Of a stretch of 64,000 nucleotides of DNA, positions 1 through 9,522 are shown piece after piece (the stretch's first letter is position 1; every line of letters begins with the position of its first letter). Made by a program: the position numbers and the translations under genes. Under the pieces are notes generated by a model. The model made no database searches. It had not been told where the DNA came from and saw nothing but the letters and a program-made list of their open reading frames with translations. Source of the DNA: Erythrocercus mccallii (taxonomy: Eukaryota; Chordata; Aves; Passeriformes; Dicruridae); assembly GCA_013397435.1 (NCBI GenBank), contig VZRG01001351.1:32694-96693 (forward strand), given 5' to 3'.

Positions 1-110
1 GAACACTGCTAAAACAGGTAAGTAGAACAGGGGAGTACATCAACCAGGGACTTAAACTTGGATTTAAACATGAACAGGTAAGTACATAAGAACAGGTAAG
101 TGAAACCCTT
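1..110 (+). repeat. Short repeats with three consensus splice donors
   Basis: The nonamer CAGGTAAGT occurs three times, at 15-23, 75-83 and 93-101, each within the longer shared word AACAGGTAAGT. CAG|GTAAGT is the exact vertebrate 5' splice-site consensus. The stretch precedes recognisable retroviral reverse-transcriptase coding sequence (from about 111) and does not itself read as RT, so it looks like a small rearranged or expanded repeat inside element 1 pol. Whether it splices is unknown. Confidence 0.6.
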
Positions 111-1752
111 AAATTTATTCATAACACTAGGACCGTTACCCCAGAGGGAAGATGGGCTCTTGAGAAGGTCCAACACCACATGGAGACGCACCAGGCCAAC
201 CAATGTAAGCCAGACCTGCCATTTTGATTCATTGTCCTCAGAGACCTGCCATATCTTCACGGGATTATCTTCCAATGGGAAGGTAAGCCCCTCCGCGGCA
301 CTGGAAAGGACCGCAGCAAAGGAGATCCTCTCTCTATCATAGAGTGGGTTTTCCTGAGCCACCAAAGGTTCAAGAGGTTGATGAGACCACAAGAAAGGAT
401 GGTTGATCTCATCCGGAACGCTAGAGTCCGTATTAGGGACCTAGCTGGATGTGACTTCGAATGTATACATATAGCAATTCAGACCAAATTGGGCCAAATT
501 TCAAAGGCCACATTGGAACAATTGCTTCAAATGAACGAAGCTCTGCAGTTTGCTCTAGATTCCTACCCAGGAAAAATTTCATTGTGTAGGCCTGCCCACA
601 GAATCTTTAATCAGGATGCTCAATTCGTATTGGCTTTAGACATGGTTCAAAGCAAGAAGCCACTGAATGCTCTGACAGTCTTTACAGAGGCATCCGGCAG
701 GTCCCACAAGTCAGTAATGACTTGGAAAGGCCCTCAGACTCAGCACTGGGAATCAGATGCTGAAGAGGTCAAAGGCTTGCCTCAAATTGCTGAGCTGGCC
801 ACAGTCATCAGAGCCTTCGAGCAGTTTCCAGAACCATTCAGTCTTGTTACTGATTTGGCTTATGTTGCAGGGGTAGTATCTAGAGCTAAGAACACAGTAC
901 TGCAAGAGGTTTCCAATGAGCCATTGTTTAAATTGCTTTCAAAACTAATCAAGCTGATTTCCCATCAAAAGCAACCGTTTTATGTTATGTATACAAGGTC
1001 ACACATGGACCTGCCAGGGTTCATAGCAGAGGGAAAACAGGAAGGCAGACGCTCTCGCTGCCCCTGTCACTATGGCCCCTCTGCCTGACAACTTTGAGCA
1101 GGTGAAAATCAGTCATTGTCTCCACCATCAGAATGCGCCAGGGCTGGTCCGCAGGTTCCACCTAACCAGGGACCAGGCCAAGGCGATTGTGGCAGCTTGT
1201 CCCAATTGTCAGCAGCATGCACTCCCAACCATCAGAGCTGGCATCAACCCCAGAGGGTTGGCGAGCTGCGAGATATGACAGACAGATGTTACTCACTTCC
1301 CATAATTTGGGAGGTTGAAGTATGTCCACGTCTCCATGGACACCTTCTCAGGTTCTGTCTATGGTTCTGCCCACACAGGGGAGACTTTATGGGATGCCAT
1401 CAAGCATCTCGTGATGGCTTTTTCCTCGTTGGGTATCCCAAAGGCTCTCAAAGCCAGTAACGGGCCCAGTTACAAGTCTAGGGAGTTCCACAGCTGCCTA
1501 CAGCAATGGGGGGTGGAACGCAAGAAAGGCATCCCCCACTCCCCCACAGGCCAAGCCGTGGTAGAGAGGACACACAGGGATCTAAAGAGAGTCCTCTGTC
1601 AGCAACAGCAAGTTTTGAAGGTAGAGCCTCCGTCAATCAGGTTGGCCAAGGCCCTATTTACCATCAATTTCTTAAATTGCTCCACTGAGTCATTAACTCT
1701 GCCAATTGTCCGCCACTTTGCCAGCAATGAGCAGTTGGCAAAAAAAAGATAG
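111..1752 (+). pseudogene. Broken ERV pol (RT tail, RNase H, integrase) of element 1
   Basis: This is a retroviral pol remnant. Bases 111-377 read as the RT thumb/connection and are broken by a TGA at 225-227. The open stretch 378-1085 carries RT connection plus RNase H, including a TVFTEASG-type RNase H start near 680-710. Integrase follows from 1072 in another frame: an HHCC zinc finger (HCLHH near 1113, CPNC near 1198), an in-frame TGA at 1276-1278, then the catalytic core with VSMDTFSG near 1330. The second catalytic Asp is absent, because the usual DNG reads as SNG near 1458. The final Glu lies in VVERTHRD near 1560. The frame changes and stops mean it cannot make active enzyme. It belongs to the outer provirus whose env follows. 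The class II assignment rests on remembered family features. Confidence 0.85.
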
Positions 1753-1990
1753 ACCTCTGGTGTTGGTCAAAGACCCTGAGTCCGGGAAAAGAGAAGGGCC
1801 ACACAGTTTAGTGACCTGGGGACGTGAATACACTTGCGTATCCACTCCCACGGGCCTCAAGTAGATCCCATCCTGATGGGTCAAACCCTTTCTCCAACCC
1901 AAACAACTGGCTACTGCGCACAAAAGGAGGAGGAGAAGGAAATTAAGATCTAGCGTAGCATGGGGAGAGTTCTCTAACCTGCTCACAGAA
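1753..1990 (+). other. pol-env junction of element 1
   Basis: This spacer lies between the end of the integrase reading and the first env-like reading. It has no open frame of note. In an intact provirus it would hold the env splice acceptor, but no strong acceptor can be assigned by eye. Confidence 0.4.
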
Positions 1991-3219
1991 TTTGAATGAC
2001 CACACCCCGCTGTACCTATTACCCCACACTCAAGTATTTTTTTTTATCCTAGCCAATCCTGCTTCCACCCATGGATCCAGTGATTGCCACCACCCTGCTA
2101 AAGGCCATCACCTTGGTCATCATCATTATCGCCAGCCTCATCCCACCAACATGCAATTGGATAGTTCCTCAGCCCAAGGCCAATGTGTGGTCAACCCTAG
2201 CAACAATCCATGGGGCAAGACCACATATGCCTCTCTTCACACTCAGCTGCTGACCCGATGTCTGCTTGCCTCGTGGGGATCCCTGCAAAGTTAGAGGAGC
2301 TACCACTTACTGTTCAGTAGATGAAGCAAGGGACCTACGGCGACCAAGGCAGCAACTCTCATTTCGTTCCTATTGCAGACGGAAAATGCATAGCAATTCC
2401 TATTCCTACCAGGCGCCCCCCAAATCCCTGGAAGAAGTGGGTGGGCACCCTTCCTATTACAGATGGAGAACCATAGGAACTCCTCTGCTGCACCATTCTG
2501 TTTTCAATTCACCTTTAACCCCCCAGAATCCCAAAAGCAGTTATTTTCTCCAGTGATCCAACGCAAAGACATATATACTGTCAGCAAAGGTGCAGATCAG
2601 TCGCCTATATGAGATCAGCTTCCATAGAGGCTTTCAAGTTGCGAGCTCTCCCCAAAGGCCTCTTCTTGATCTGTGGTGACAGGGCCTATGCAGGCATCCC
2701 CCCTCACCTGACAGGAGACCCATGCATACTGGGTCAGCTGGGGCTGTTCACACCCAACAAAATGAATATTGGCAATTGGGCACTTAAAAAGACAAATGAT
2801 AATTCGGCTGTCCAAAACCATAGTGATTGGGCCTTCCAAAAATGAGATTTAAAGAGCCTTGACTCTGATTGTGATTCAGACATAATACACTGGTCCAGAG
2901 GCAGAATCACAGCAGTGGCAGTTTTTCTGCCCTGGATTTCAGTGGCCAAATCATTAGGGGAATTAGGAAGACTGGAATGTTGGGTAGCAAAACAAGCAAA
3001 TTTAACATCCACCGCCCTAAGTGACCTCCTCTCAGATGAGGAAATCACTAGGAAGGCGACGTTACAGAATTGGGCAGCTATAGACTACCTTTTGCTACTC
3101 CATCAACACCGGTGTGAAGCGTTTGACGGGCTGTGTTGTTTCAACTTGGCCAGCAGGGCTTAGGACATGCACAAGACGATCAATAAAATGAAGGCCATGG
3201 TGGGACAAATAAAGAAGGA
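1990..3219 (+). pseudogene. Broken ERV env (leader, SU, N-terminal TM) of element 1
   Basis: This is an envelope gene remnant spread over three frames. A hydrophobic leader-like segment lies near 2071-2160 (LVIIIIASLIPP). Surface-subunit-like pieces lie at 2266-2556 and 2609-2845. The transmembrane-subunit ectodomain is at about 2907-3170. It contains the CX6CC disulfide motif (Cys codon at 3113-3115, Cys-Cys at 3134-3139) that marks covalently linked alpha/gamma-type envelopes. A stop follows at about 3161. The gene is cut at 3219 by insertion of element 2 and resumes at 8556, where its reading frame continues. A paralogous env lies at 9523-10811 and shares the PPHL/GDPC region and the TM ectodomain. 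The copy is not functional. Confidence 0.85.
3214..3219 (+). repeat. 6-bp target-site duplication (left), element 2
   Basis: The hexamer GAAGGA abuts the TGTGG start of the LTR at 3220. An identical GAAGGA (8556-8561) abuts the CA end of the 3' LTR remnant at 8555. A 6-bp duplication is usual for class II (ERVK-like) elements. It shows that the whole 3220-8555 block is one insertion into the env gene of element 1. Confidence 0.88.
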
Positions 3220-3790
3220 TGTGGCAGTGCGGAATTGTTTCCTTGATTGTTTGGATTCATGTTAGTTTTATGTACCCCAGTGGTTCCTTCTATGTATCCC
3301 TTTCCTTTCTCCCAGGTGGTTTGTCCCTAGTCCTCCCTCCCTGTCTGTCACATAAGCCCTTACCCCTTGTACCTGTCACTCCAAACCTGGCCTCTCCCCT
3401 TGTTCTAGAATGTTCCCCAAGGGCCACTGAGTGAATGGACTGCACCCAGGAAATCCCCCACCCACTGACGAGTGATTGGTCCCTGAGCTGAATGACACCC
3501 TTCACTCCCTTCCCCAAGCTGTTCCCATTGGTCCTCTGCTATCCCCTCCCCTGAGATCCTCCCCTTGTTATAAGCCTGTGCATAGAGTGATCTGTGCTCT
3601 TGCAGCACTGACTCTCAGGGAATAAACACCCTCTAGTCGAACCTGCTCAAGTCCTCTCTTCTTTCCTCATTGCAGCGGCTAGTCTAAGCCAAGGGCAGAA
3701 GGAAAAGAATCCGTGTCGCAGGTCCAGCCTGCTGGTTCTGTTGCTCCCTGGGTCCGGAGCTAGCCTAGGGGTAGACTCAGGATGGCGACA
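3220..3790 (+). mobile_element. 5' LTR of element 2 (class II ERV)
   Basis: This is a 571-bp LTR with TG...CA ends (TGTGGCAGTG...GGATGGCGACA). It carries a TATA-like TTATAAG at 3568-3574 and a polyadenylation signal AATAAA at 3621-3626, so U3, R and U5 are all present. A lysine-type primer binding site follows directly and defines it as the 5' LTR. Its U5 end recurs at 7864-7931 plus 8483-8555, which is the matching 3' LTR remnant. Confidence 0.9.
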
Positions 3791-3792
3791 GC

Positions 3793-3809
3793 TGGTGCCC
3801 AACATGGGG
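3793..3809 (+). other. Primer binding site, tRNA-Lys type
   Basis: TGGTGCCCAACATGGGG lies 2 bases after the LTR. It matches the tRNA-Lys(1,2) primer site used by class II/betaretrovirus-like ERVs, except for one C-to-T and one G-to-A change, both at positions that are CpG in the canonical site. This fixes the + orientation of element 2 and its class. Confidence 0.85.
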
Positions 3810-4356
3810 CTTCCTGCTCTCCTGCACTTCCTGCGTTGCAGAGGGCTACACTGCAGTGAGGCGGCCAGCATGAAGACTGAACTCGGCTCCAGTCCTAGTG
3901 CAGTTGGTCCTGGGACCGTTCTTGGTTTAGGGCAAGTGCCCGAAGGGGACCCCAGCAGCCTCGCACCAACCAGTTGCAGTGGTTCTCTCTCTCTCGAGGG
4001 AGCTCGCTTCTGGTTGGGTCGGGAGAGGTGGCTCTTCATGCACCCTGAGAAGTCTCTCCCCGGTGAGGACCTTGCACCGTCCAGACCCTCGCCGCTGCAG
4101 ACCGAGTGAGTCCCTCCAAGTCAGGGAAGGAAGGGCTCAAGGAAGGGTTTTTACCCTAAACGGCTCACTCTCACTGAGAGAGCCACAGGCTGCACAGCCC
4201 CCGGGGGGAGGGTGGCTTGTTGTACCCTTCAGGTCAGATTTTCTGCAGTGGCTCAGTGGAATTTTGAGTTCTTGGAACTCGCATTTGCGCCCCGACACTT
4301 GGAAGTCTGTTTGAAGTCTGGGTGGGTTGCTGAGACACAGTTTCAAGCAAGAGGGA
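3810..4356 (+). other. Untranslated leader of element 2
   Basis: This is the leader between the primer site and the gag start. It has no convincing ORF. Packaging and splice-donor elements are expected here but cannot be assigned by eye. Confidence 0.5.
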
Positions 4357-6299
4357 ATGGGTGCCAAACTAACAACTGTGCAGAAGGGAGTGTATTATAG
4401 GGTTGTAGAGTTTTTGTCTGTTGATTCTGTAGGCTCTTCAAAGGTTTCGAAAGGGGAGCTTAAAAGATTTGTCAGATTGCTCTTCCTGTACTTTCCGCAC
4501 ACCTCCTCCGAGTTGTGGGCACCACCCCCTTTCGGGATGATGTCCTTGAAAAGTTTGTAGATTTGGCTGCCGCAGGGGACAAAAAAGCAGCTAAAAATTC
4601 TATTTGGCCGCAGCGGATTCGCTCCGTGTTAATGAAAACTAAGAAAGTGCAGAAAAGGCACTGCAGATCTTCCCCAGTTCATCCCTGCCCCAGCCCTAAA
4701 CCCCAGTCCCCTAAAATGGGCATCCTCAGGGAAGCGGCAGGGAAAAGGTTTTCTGCCAGCTCCAGCTCCCCTCAGGTGCCCAGATCCCCCCGCCTGAGTA
4801 GTCTTGGCCAGACTGCTCGGGATTCCTGCAACAGCCCTGGCCAGGCTGTCCGGGACTTTTCCCTTTCCCTCTCTTCCCAGTTCTCTCAACCTCGAGTTCG
4901 TTTCAGTCTTGCTAGTTCAAGTGTGCAAAATGGGCCCCGAAGCCCCCGATCACAAAATGGTGGCAGCTGCATGGTATGTTCATCATCGTGGTCAGAGGGG
5001 CTTTCTTCTTCCCATGATCCCCCTCGTTCTTCCTCCTTCCGGCCCCAAATCTCTCCCTCTTCGAGAGAGTCCCTCCCTTCTCTCCCTCTGCCCATGACCC
5101 CTCCCTCTCGCTCTCGCTCCTCCCTTCGCTCCGCCATAAGATCCACCCCTAGAGTGAGGTCACCCTCACCGCAGACTCCTCCCACTGTGTGTCGGAAGAC
5201 ACAATGGCCTTCCAGTTCCCACGGCCCCCCTTCCAGTTCCCATGATTCAGAATCGTGAGGAGGAGGAAGAGGCCTGGGAAGACGGAGATTCTAGGAGGAG
5301 GAGGCCTAGGAAGACGGTTACCTACCAGCAGTCCAAGGGTGGGCACATGAATACCGATTGGTGACCTCTCTCTCAGGCAGTCATCAAGGATCTTTGTAAG
5401 GCCAACTGGGAGTATGGACGGGACAGTCCATACTTCCGAGGAGTGTTACAAGCCACCTTAGCAGGGATGGTGTTAGTGCCACAAGATCTCAGGCAACTTT
5501 TCATGTGCCTTTTAAACAGGACAGAGTTTAAACTCTGGGAGGCAGCGTGGAAAGCCCTGTTGCAAGACTCCCTCCCACGCCTGTTAGCAGATCCTATGGC
5601 TACAGTAGATGCCAAGGGGAATCCCATCTCTTTAGATCATCTACTCGGAGAGGACCCATGGGCCCTTGGACCAACACAGGCCTCTGACATCCCGGCCCCA
5701 GCCCTCGAGGTGGTATAGGCGATGGCGGAAAGATCATTCCTCAAAATGTGGCCATGTGAATTCCTTCTTCAATACACTCAAATAAAGCAGGGCCCGAGGA
5801 AGCCTTTTGTAGATTTTGTTGAGAAGTTGACCATAGACATTAGGGCCATAGACATTCAAGTTAAAAATGAAAGTGCCCGTGAGGGGCTACTAGCAGAGAG
5901 GGCGCTCGCCAATGCCAATGAAGCATGCCAAGCTGCCATTCTTACCCTGCCCATGGACCCAGCTCCCCTGTTTCAGGACATGCTAAGGGTAGTGGAGCTG
6001 AAGGTTCCCCTTATGGGGCCTCAAGTCACTTCTCAGGAGAGGAACAGTTTGCAGACGCAGAAACCTGTGGCCAGAGCAGCAGCACTAAATACCCAGCCAC
6101 CGAAGACCTCCGCCAAGAAATCCCTCGTTTAAGAGGACTACGCGACCACCTGAGAGACAAAGCCTGTATGCTTTGTTACCGGCATGGGCATTGGTTCAGG
6201 GATTGCCCTGAAAGAGCGAAATGGGATAAATTTAGAAAGCAATCAGGAGCAGGGGGAGGCGGGCAAGCAACAGGGAGAAGGGACGATCAAAAAAACTAG
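4357..6299 (+). pseudogene. Broken ERV gag of element 2
   Basis: The start is an ATG at 4357 followed by Gly, a possible myristoylation site, giving a matrix-like N-terminus. A frameshift near 4530 moves the reading to a Ser/Pro/Arg-rich segment (to about 5258). The capsid reading covers about 5370-6130 and is interrupted by a TAG near 5716. It includes a major-homology-region-like segment near 5790-5850 (IKQGPRKPFVDFVEKL). Nucleocapsid follows in another frame with one CCHC zinc knuckle (C-X2-C-X4-H-X4-C, 6165-6206, CMLCYRHGHWFRDC). In an intact virus this would be the capsid polyprotein that packages RNA. The stops and frameshifts abolish it. Order and motifs are typical of class II ERVs. 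Confidence 0.85.
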
Positions 6300-6743
6300 A
6301 GAGCCAGTGCGGGACCACCCAGTGCGATGACAAAAATAGGATGGCCCTCAGGAGAAGGGGGAGGAAAGGGAGATTCACTGGATGCGACAATAACAATATA
6401 TTACTTCCTGTCTTGAAAAAGGACATGCGGTGCCATGTTGCTTCAAAGCTAAACCATCAGGAAACACTGCCTGACCCAGACCAAGCTTCCTTGAGAAGCT
6501 CTGACCAGGACTTGACCGCAGACCTGGATGTGACAGGACAGATCCAGGATCCTTCATTTCCAGGCTGCTTGAATGCCAACAGGTATGAGCCCTTTAGGCT
6601 TTTTCTTACCAGTCCATTGTACCTGAGTGACGACGATTGGCGGGAGGTGCGGGTCGATTGCACCCGCCAGGGCACTTGGCACCGGATCAATGGACGCTAT
6701 CTAGTCATCAGAGACTGCAAGCACACACCAGCGGAGGGTAGAG

Positions 6744-7200
6744 GTGCTACCCGGAATGGTTCCTACAAACCCAGAGCACTTCTCCCTCTGGCTGCACTGC
6801 ACCCATCCACCTCTATTCCTGCCCCAAGGTCAGGTAATAGCACAAGCTATCCCATTGCCAGAATGGGTAGTAACAGAAGAACCGACAATGGTCAATGCCG
6901 TGACGAAGATTGGGAAGAGCAGACCCAAGGTGGACTGTGAGGTAAGGATGGGTAGTGAGGCCCTGAACATCAGGGGCCTCTTAGACACGGGAGAATATGT
7001 GACAGTGATTCCATCAAGAGACTGGCTGTCACATTGGGCTGTGCAAAGTGTGGCCGGACGAGTCTCAGGGATTGGAGGGATCTAATTGGCAAAACAGTCA
7101 CGGAGCATTGTACAAATTGAGGGGCCGAAAGGACAATTGGCGAAAGTTCATCCCTTCGTTTTAGACTACAAGGAATCCCTCCTTGGTAGGGACCTCATGG
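6744..7200 (+). pseudogene. ERV protease remnant of element 2
   Basis: This is an aspartic protease reading with the active-site triplet DTG at 6984-6992 in the context LLDTGEYVTVI. A TAA follows at 7083-7085, and the same frame continues with a LLGRDLMAQWG motif typical of the protease C-terminus. The preceding stretch (about 6340-6740) is open in another frame. I do not recognise it, and a dUTPase, which some betaretroviruses carry upstream of protease, cannot be confirmed. Confidence 0.8.
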
Positions 7201-7860
7201 CTCAGTGGGGGGTCACAATTGACATACCAGACCCCTCACAAGATTTTCAAGCAGCAGTCACTGAACAGCACCCCACCTTGAAACTGAATTGGCTTACAAA
7301 TGATCCAGTCTGGGTGGAACAATGGCCACTATCCAAGCAAAAATTGAAGGTGCTGAATGAGCTCGTGGAGGTCGCATCGAGGAAACCACATCCCCGTGGA
7401 ACTCCCCGGTGTTTGTAATCCAGAAATCTGATAAAACTAGGTGGCGGCTTCTCCACGACCTCCAAAAAATTAATGAGGTTATTGAAGACATGGGGTCTCT
7501 CCAACCTGGGATGCCCTCACCAGCAATGCTCCCCCAAAATTGGAATTTGGCCATCATAGATATAAAGGATTGCTTTTTCCAAATTCCCCTCCACCCAGAC
7601 AATGGCCCATGGTTTGCTTTCTCGGTACCAACCATCAACCGAGAGGCCCCAAGGAAGCACTACCACTGGAAGGTCCTTCCTCAGGGCATGAAAAATAGCC
7701 CTACGATCTGCCAGAGGTATGTGGCTTCCTTGCTCTCCCCTGTCCATGCAGCCACGCCTTAGGCCATCATCCATCATTACATGGATGATGTGCTTGTGTG
7801 TGCCCCGGATGAGGAACTGCTGACCCACACGCTTGGCCTGACGGTCGATGCGCTGGTTGC
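7200..7860 (+). pseudogene. Truncated ERV reverse transcriptase of element 2
   Basis: This is the reverse-transcriptase fingers and palm. It begins in frame with protease, with a frameshift near 7390-7410, then LLHDLQKIN, the DIKDCFFQIPLH block near 7555 and the LPQGMKNSP block near 7675. An in-frame TAG at 7760-7762 lies just before the catalytic YMDD (7778-7789). The reading ends at about 7860 in LTR U5 sequence. The rest of RT, RNase H, integrase, env and most of the 3' LTR are therefore deleted. The copy is not functional. Confidence 0.88.
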
Positions 7861-7863
7861 TGC

Positions 7864-8555
7864 AGTCCTCTCTTCTTTCCTCACCACAGTGGCTAGTCTA
7901 AGCCAAGAGCAGGAGGAAAAGAATCCATGTCTGTGGCGGTGCAAATTGTTCAGTTAAATCTTTCACTTAAAACTGTCTGCCTGTACCCCAGTTGGTTCAT
8001 TCCGCAGTTCCCCTCTTTGTCCCACTTAGTCTCTCCCTACCTGCCTGTCATACTAGTCCTGGCCCCTGGCCCTGTCACTCCAGCCCTCGCCCATCCCTGA
8101 CTTCCAGAACCTTCTCCCCTGGATGTCGAGTGATAGGCCCATTCCCGAGAATTCCCCCACTCCTTGTCCATGGTTGGGCCTCTACCTGATTGGCACTCAC
8201 CTTGTTCATCCCATTGGTCCCTTGGTCTCCCCACCCCTGAGTCCCACCTCCCTTTATAAGATGCTACATTGTTTGTTCTCTGCTCTTGGAGCACCAGTCC
8301 CTGAAGAATAAATATCTTCCCACGGAGCTCCTGGAGTCCGCCTTTTTATATCTACCAATAGCGGCACAAGTTCTAGCAGAAGGATAGGGTGAAAAGATAC
8401 CACTGCAGGTGCAGCCTGCCACTCTGTTGCCTCCATGGTGCGGAGCTAGCTGGAAGGCAGAACCAGGATGGCGACACACGTCACAGGTCCAGCCTGCTGG
8501 TTCTGTTGCTCCCTGGGTCCAGAGCTAGCCCGGGGGTTGACTCAGGATGGCGACA
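7864..8555 (+). mobile_element. 3' LTR remnant of element 2, split by a solo LTR
   Basis: Bases 7864-7931 and 8483-8555 together match the last ~140 bases of the 5' LTR (from 3650 to 3790). By hand I count about a dozen differences, mostly transitions. U3 and R are missing because a deletion joins pol directly to U5 near 7860. The solo LTR 7932-8476 interrupts the remnant. The end GGCGACA at 8555 is followed by the GAAGGA target duplication. Confidence 0.87.
7932..8476 (+). mobile_element. Solo LTR inside element 2's 3' LTR
   Basis: This is a 545-bp LTR with TGTGGCGGTG...ATGGCGACA ends, TATA-like TTTATAAG at 8253-8260 and AATAAA at 8307-8312. It has no internal sequence, so it is a recombination product. 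Flanking hexamers CATGTC (7926-7931) and CACGTC (8477-8482) are the target duplication and differ by one CpG-type change. It is the youngest insertion in the nested stack by position, and it belongs to a related but distinct LTR subfamily from 3220-3790. Confidence 0.88.
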
Positions 8556-8922
8556 GAAGGAAACTGAGGGCTGGCTGGGTGGTTGGCTATCACGATGGGG
8601 AATCCCTAGGTGGGCAGGAGAATTGTTAAAAGGTTGAGATTCTTATGGTCATAATCATTATTGTATTCTTTGTTGGTTTCAGTGTAATCAAGAAGATGCT
8701 CACAGAACTGCTTACAATAATGTTTGTCACCTCCCCCCAAGTAAATCTTGTGGCAATGAACAATAAGCACATGGAGAACGTCACTGACAGTAATGATGAA
8801 TATTATACTTATCCGCCTCCACTGCCCTAGAACAGCCACGAGGTGCTTCCCCCTGCATACAAAGATGATGAGCCACATGGACATTATTTGAGAGAACAAG
8901 ACTCAGTGCTTTAAAAAACAAA
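8556..8922 (+). pseudogene. Env TM tail of element 1 (after the insertion)
   Basis: This is the continuation of the element 1 env interrupted at 3219. It starts with the right-hand target duplication (8556-8561). A Trp-rich membrane-proximal stretch follows and ends at a TGA near 8636. A frame-shifted hydrophobic anchor (VIIIIVFFVGFSVI, near 8648-8690) and a cytoplasmic tail run to a stop near 8830. The copy is non-functional. Confidence 0.8.
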
Positions 8923-8933
8923 AAAGGGGGAGA
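8922..8933 (+). other. Polypurine tract of element 1
   Basis: A run of A then G (AAAAAGGGGGAGA) lies immediately before the LTR start TGTGGCAG at 8934. This is the plus-strand priming site of reverse transcription and defines the next LTR as a 3' LTR. Confidence 0.8.
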
Positions 8934-9522
8934 TGTGGCAGTGCTTGGTTCTGTGTCTGTTATTTAAGTTAATTATGTAGTTCAGTTTGTTCATGGTACC
9001 CCAAAATGGTTTCATCTATGTACCCCATGTTCATTCCACAGTTAGTACATCCCTTGGTTTTCCCTTGAGTCCATCACCCCAAACCCTACCCCCAGACCCT
9101 GCCAGTCCAGGCACAGGCCCTCCTTCCTTTCCAGAAAGTTCCAGGGAGGGCATCATGTGATTGGCGGAGGCTGAGGACATGCCTCTTTTCCCCTCCTGGA
9201 TTTGTTCCTGAGTTGATGATGTTCCCTGAACCCCTCCTGTCTCCTTTGCCATTGGTCCTTGTCTGCATCCACCCCTGAGTCCCTGCCCTGGTTTTAAGTT
9301 GTTGCACAGCTCAAACCTGCGCCCTCTCTGAGCAGCACAGGTGGAATAAACAGCCCCTGTTTCTCTCAGTGAGTGTCCGTCCTTCTTCTTCCACCAAGAG
9401 CTTGCACTCCTTTGATCTTCAAGAGCGCACAAATCCACATAGCAGGTGGATTCATCTCCAGCCTGCCGGCTCTGTGGCCCCAGGAACAGAGCTTGTTGGG
9501 GAAATCGTCCTGAGTGGCTACA
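8934..9522 (+). mobile_element. 3' LTR of element 1
   Basis: This LTR of about 589 bp runs from TGTGGCAGTGC to CTGAGTGGCTACA, with AATAAA at 9345-9350. It is preceded by env tail and a polypurine tract, so it is the 3' LTR of the provirus whose pol starts the window. Directly after it, an unrelated env reading begins in mid-gene (9523), showing that element 1 sits inside another element. The matching 5' LTR is outside the window. Confidence 0.85.

Noticed and set aside
3220..3790. LTR at 3220 as the 3' LTR of the upstream env (tandem provirus sharing an LTR)
   Set aside because: The GAAGGA duplication and the resumption of the env reading frame at 8556 show that it is the 5' LTR of an inserted provirus.
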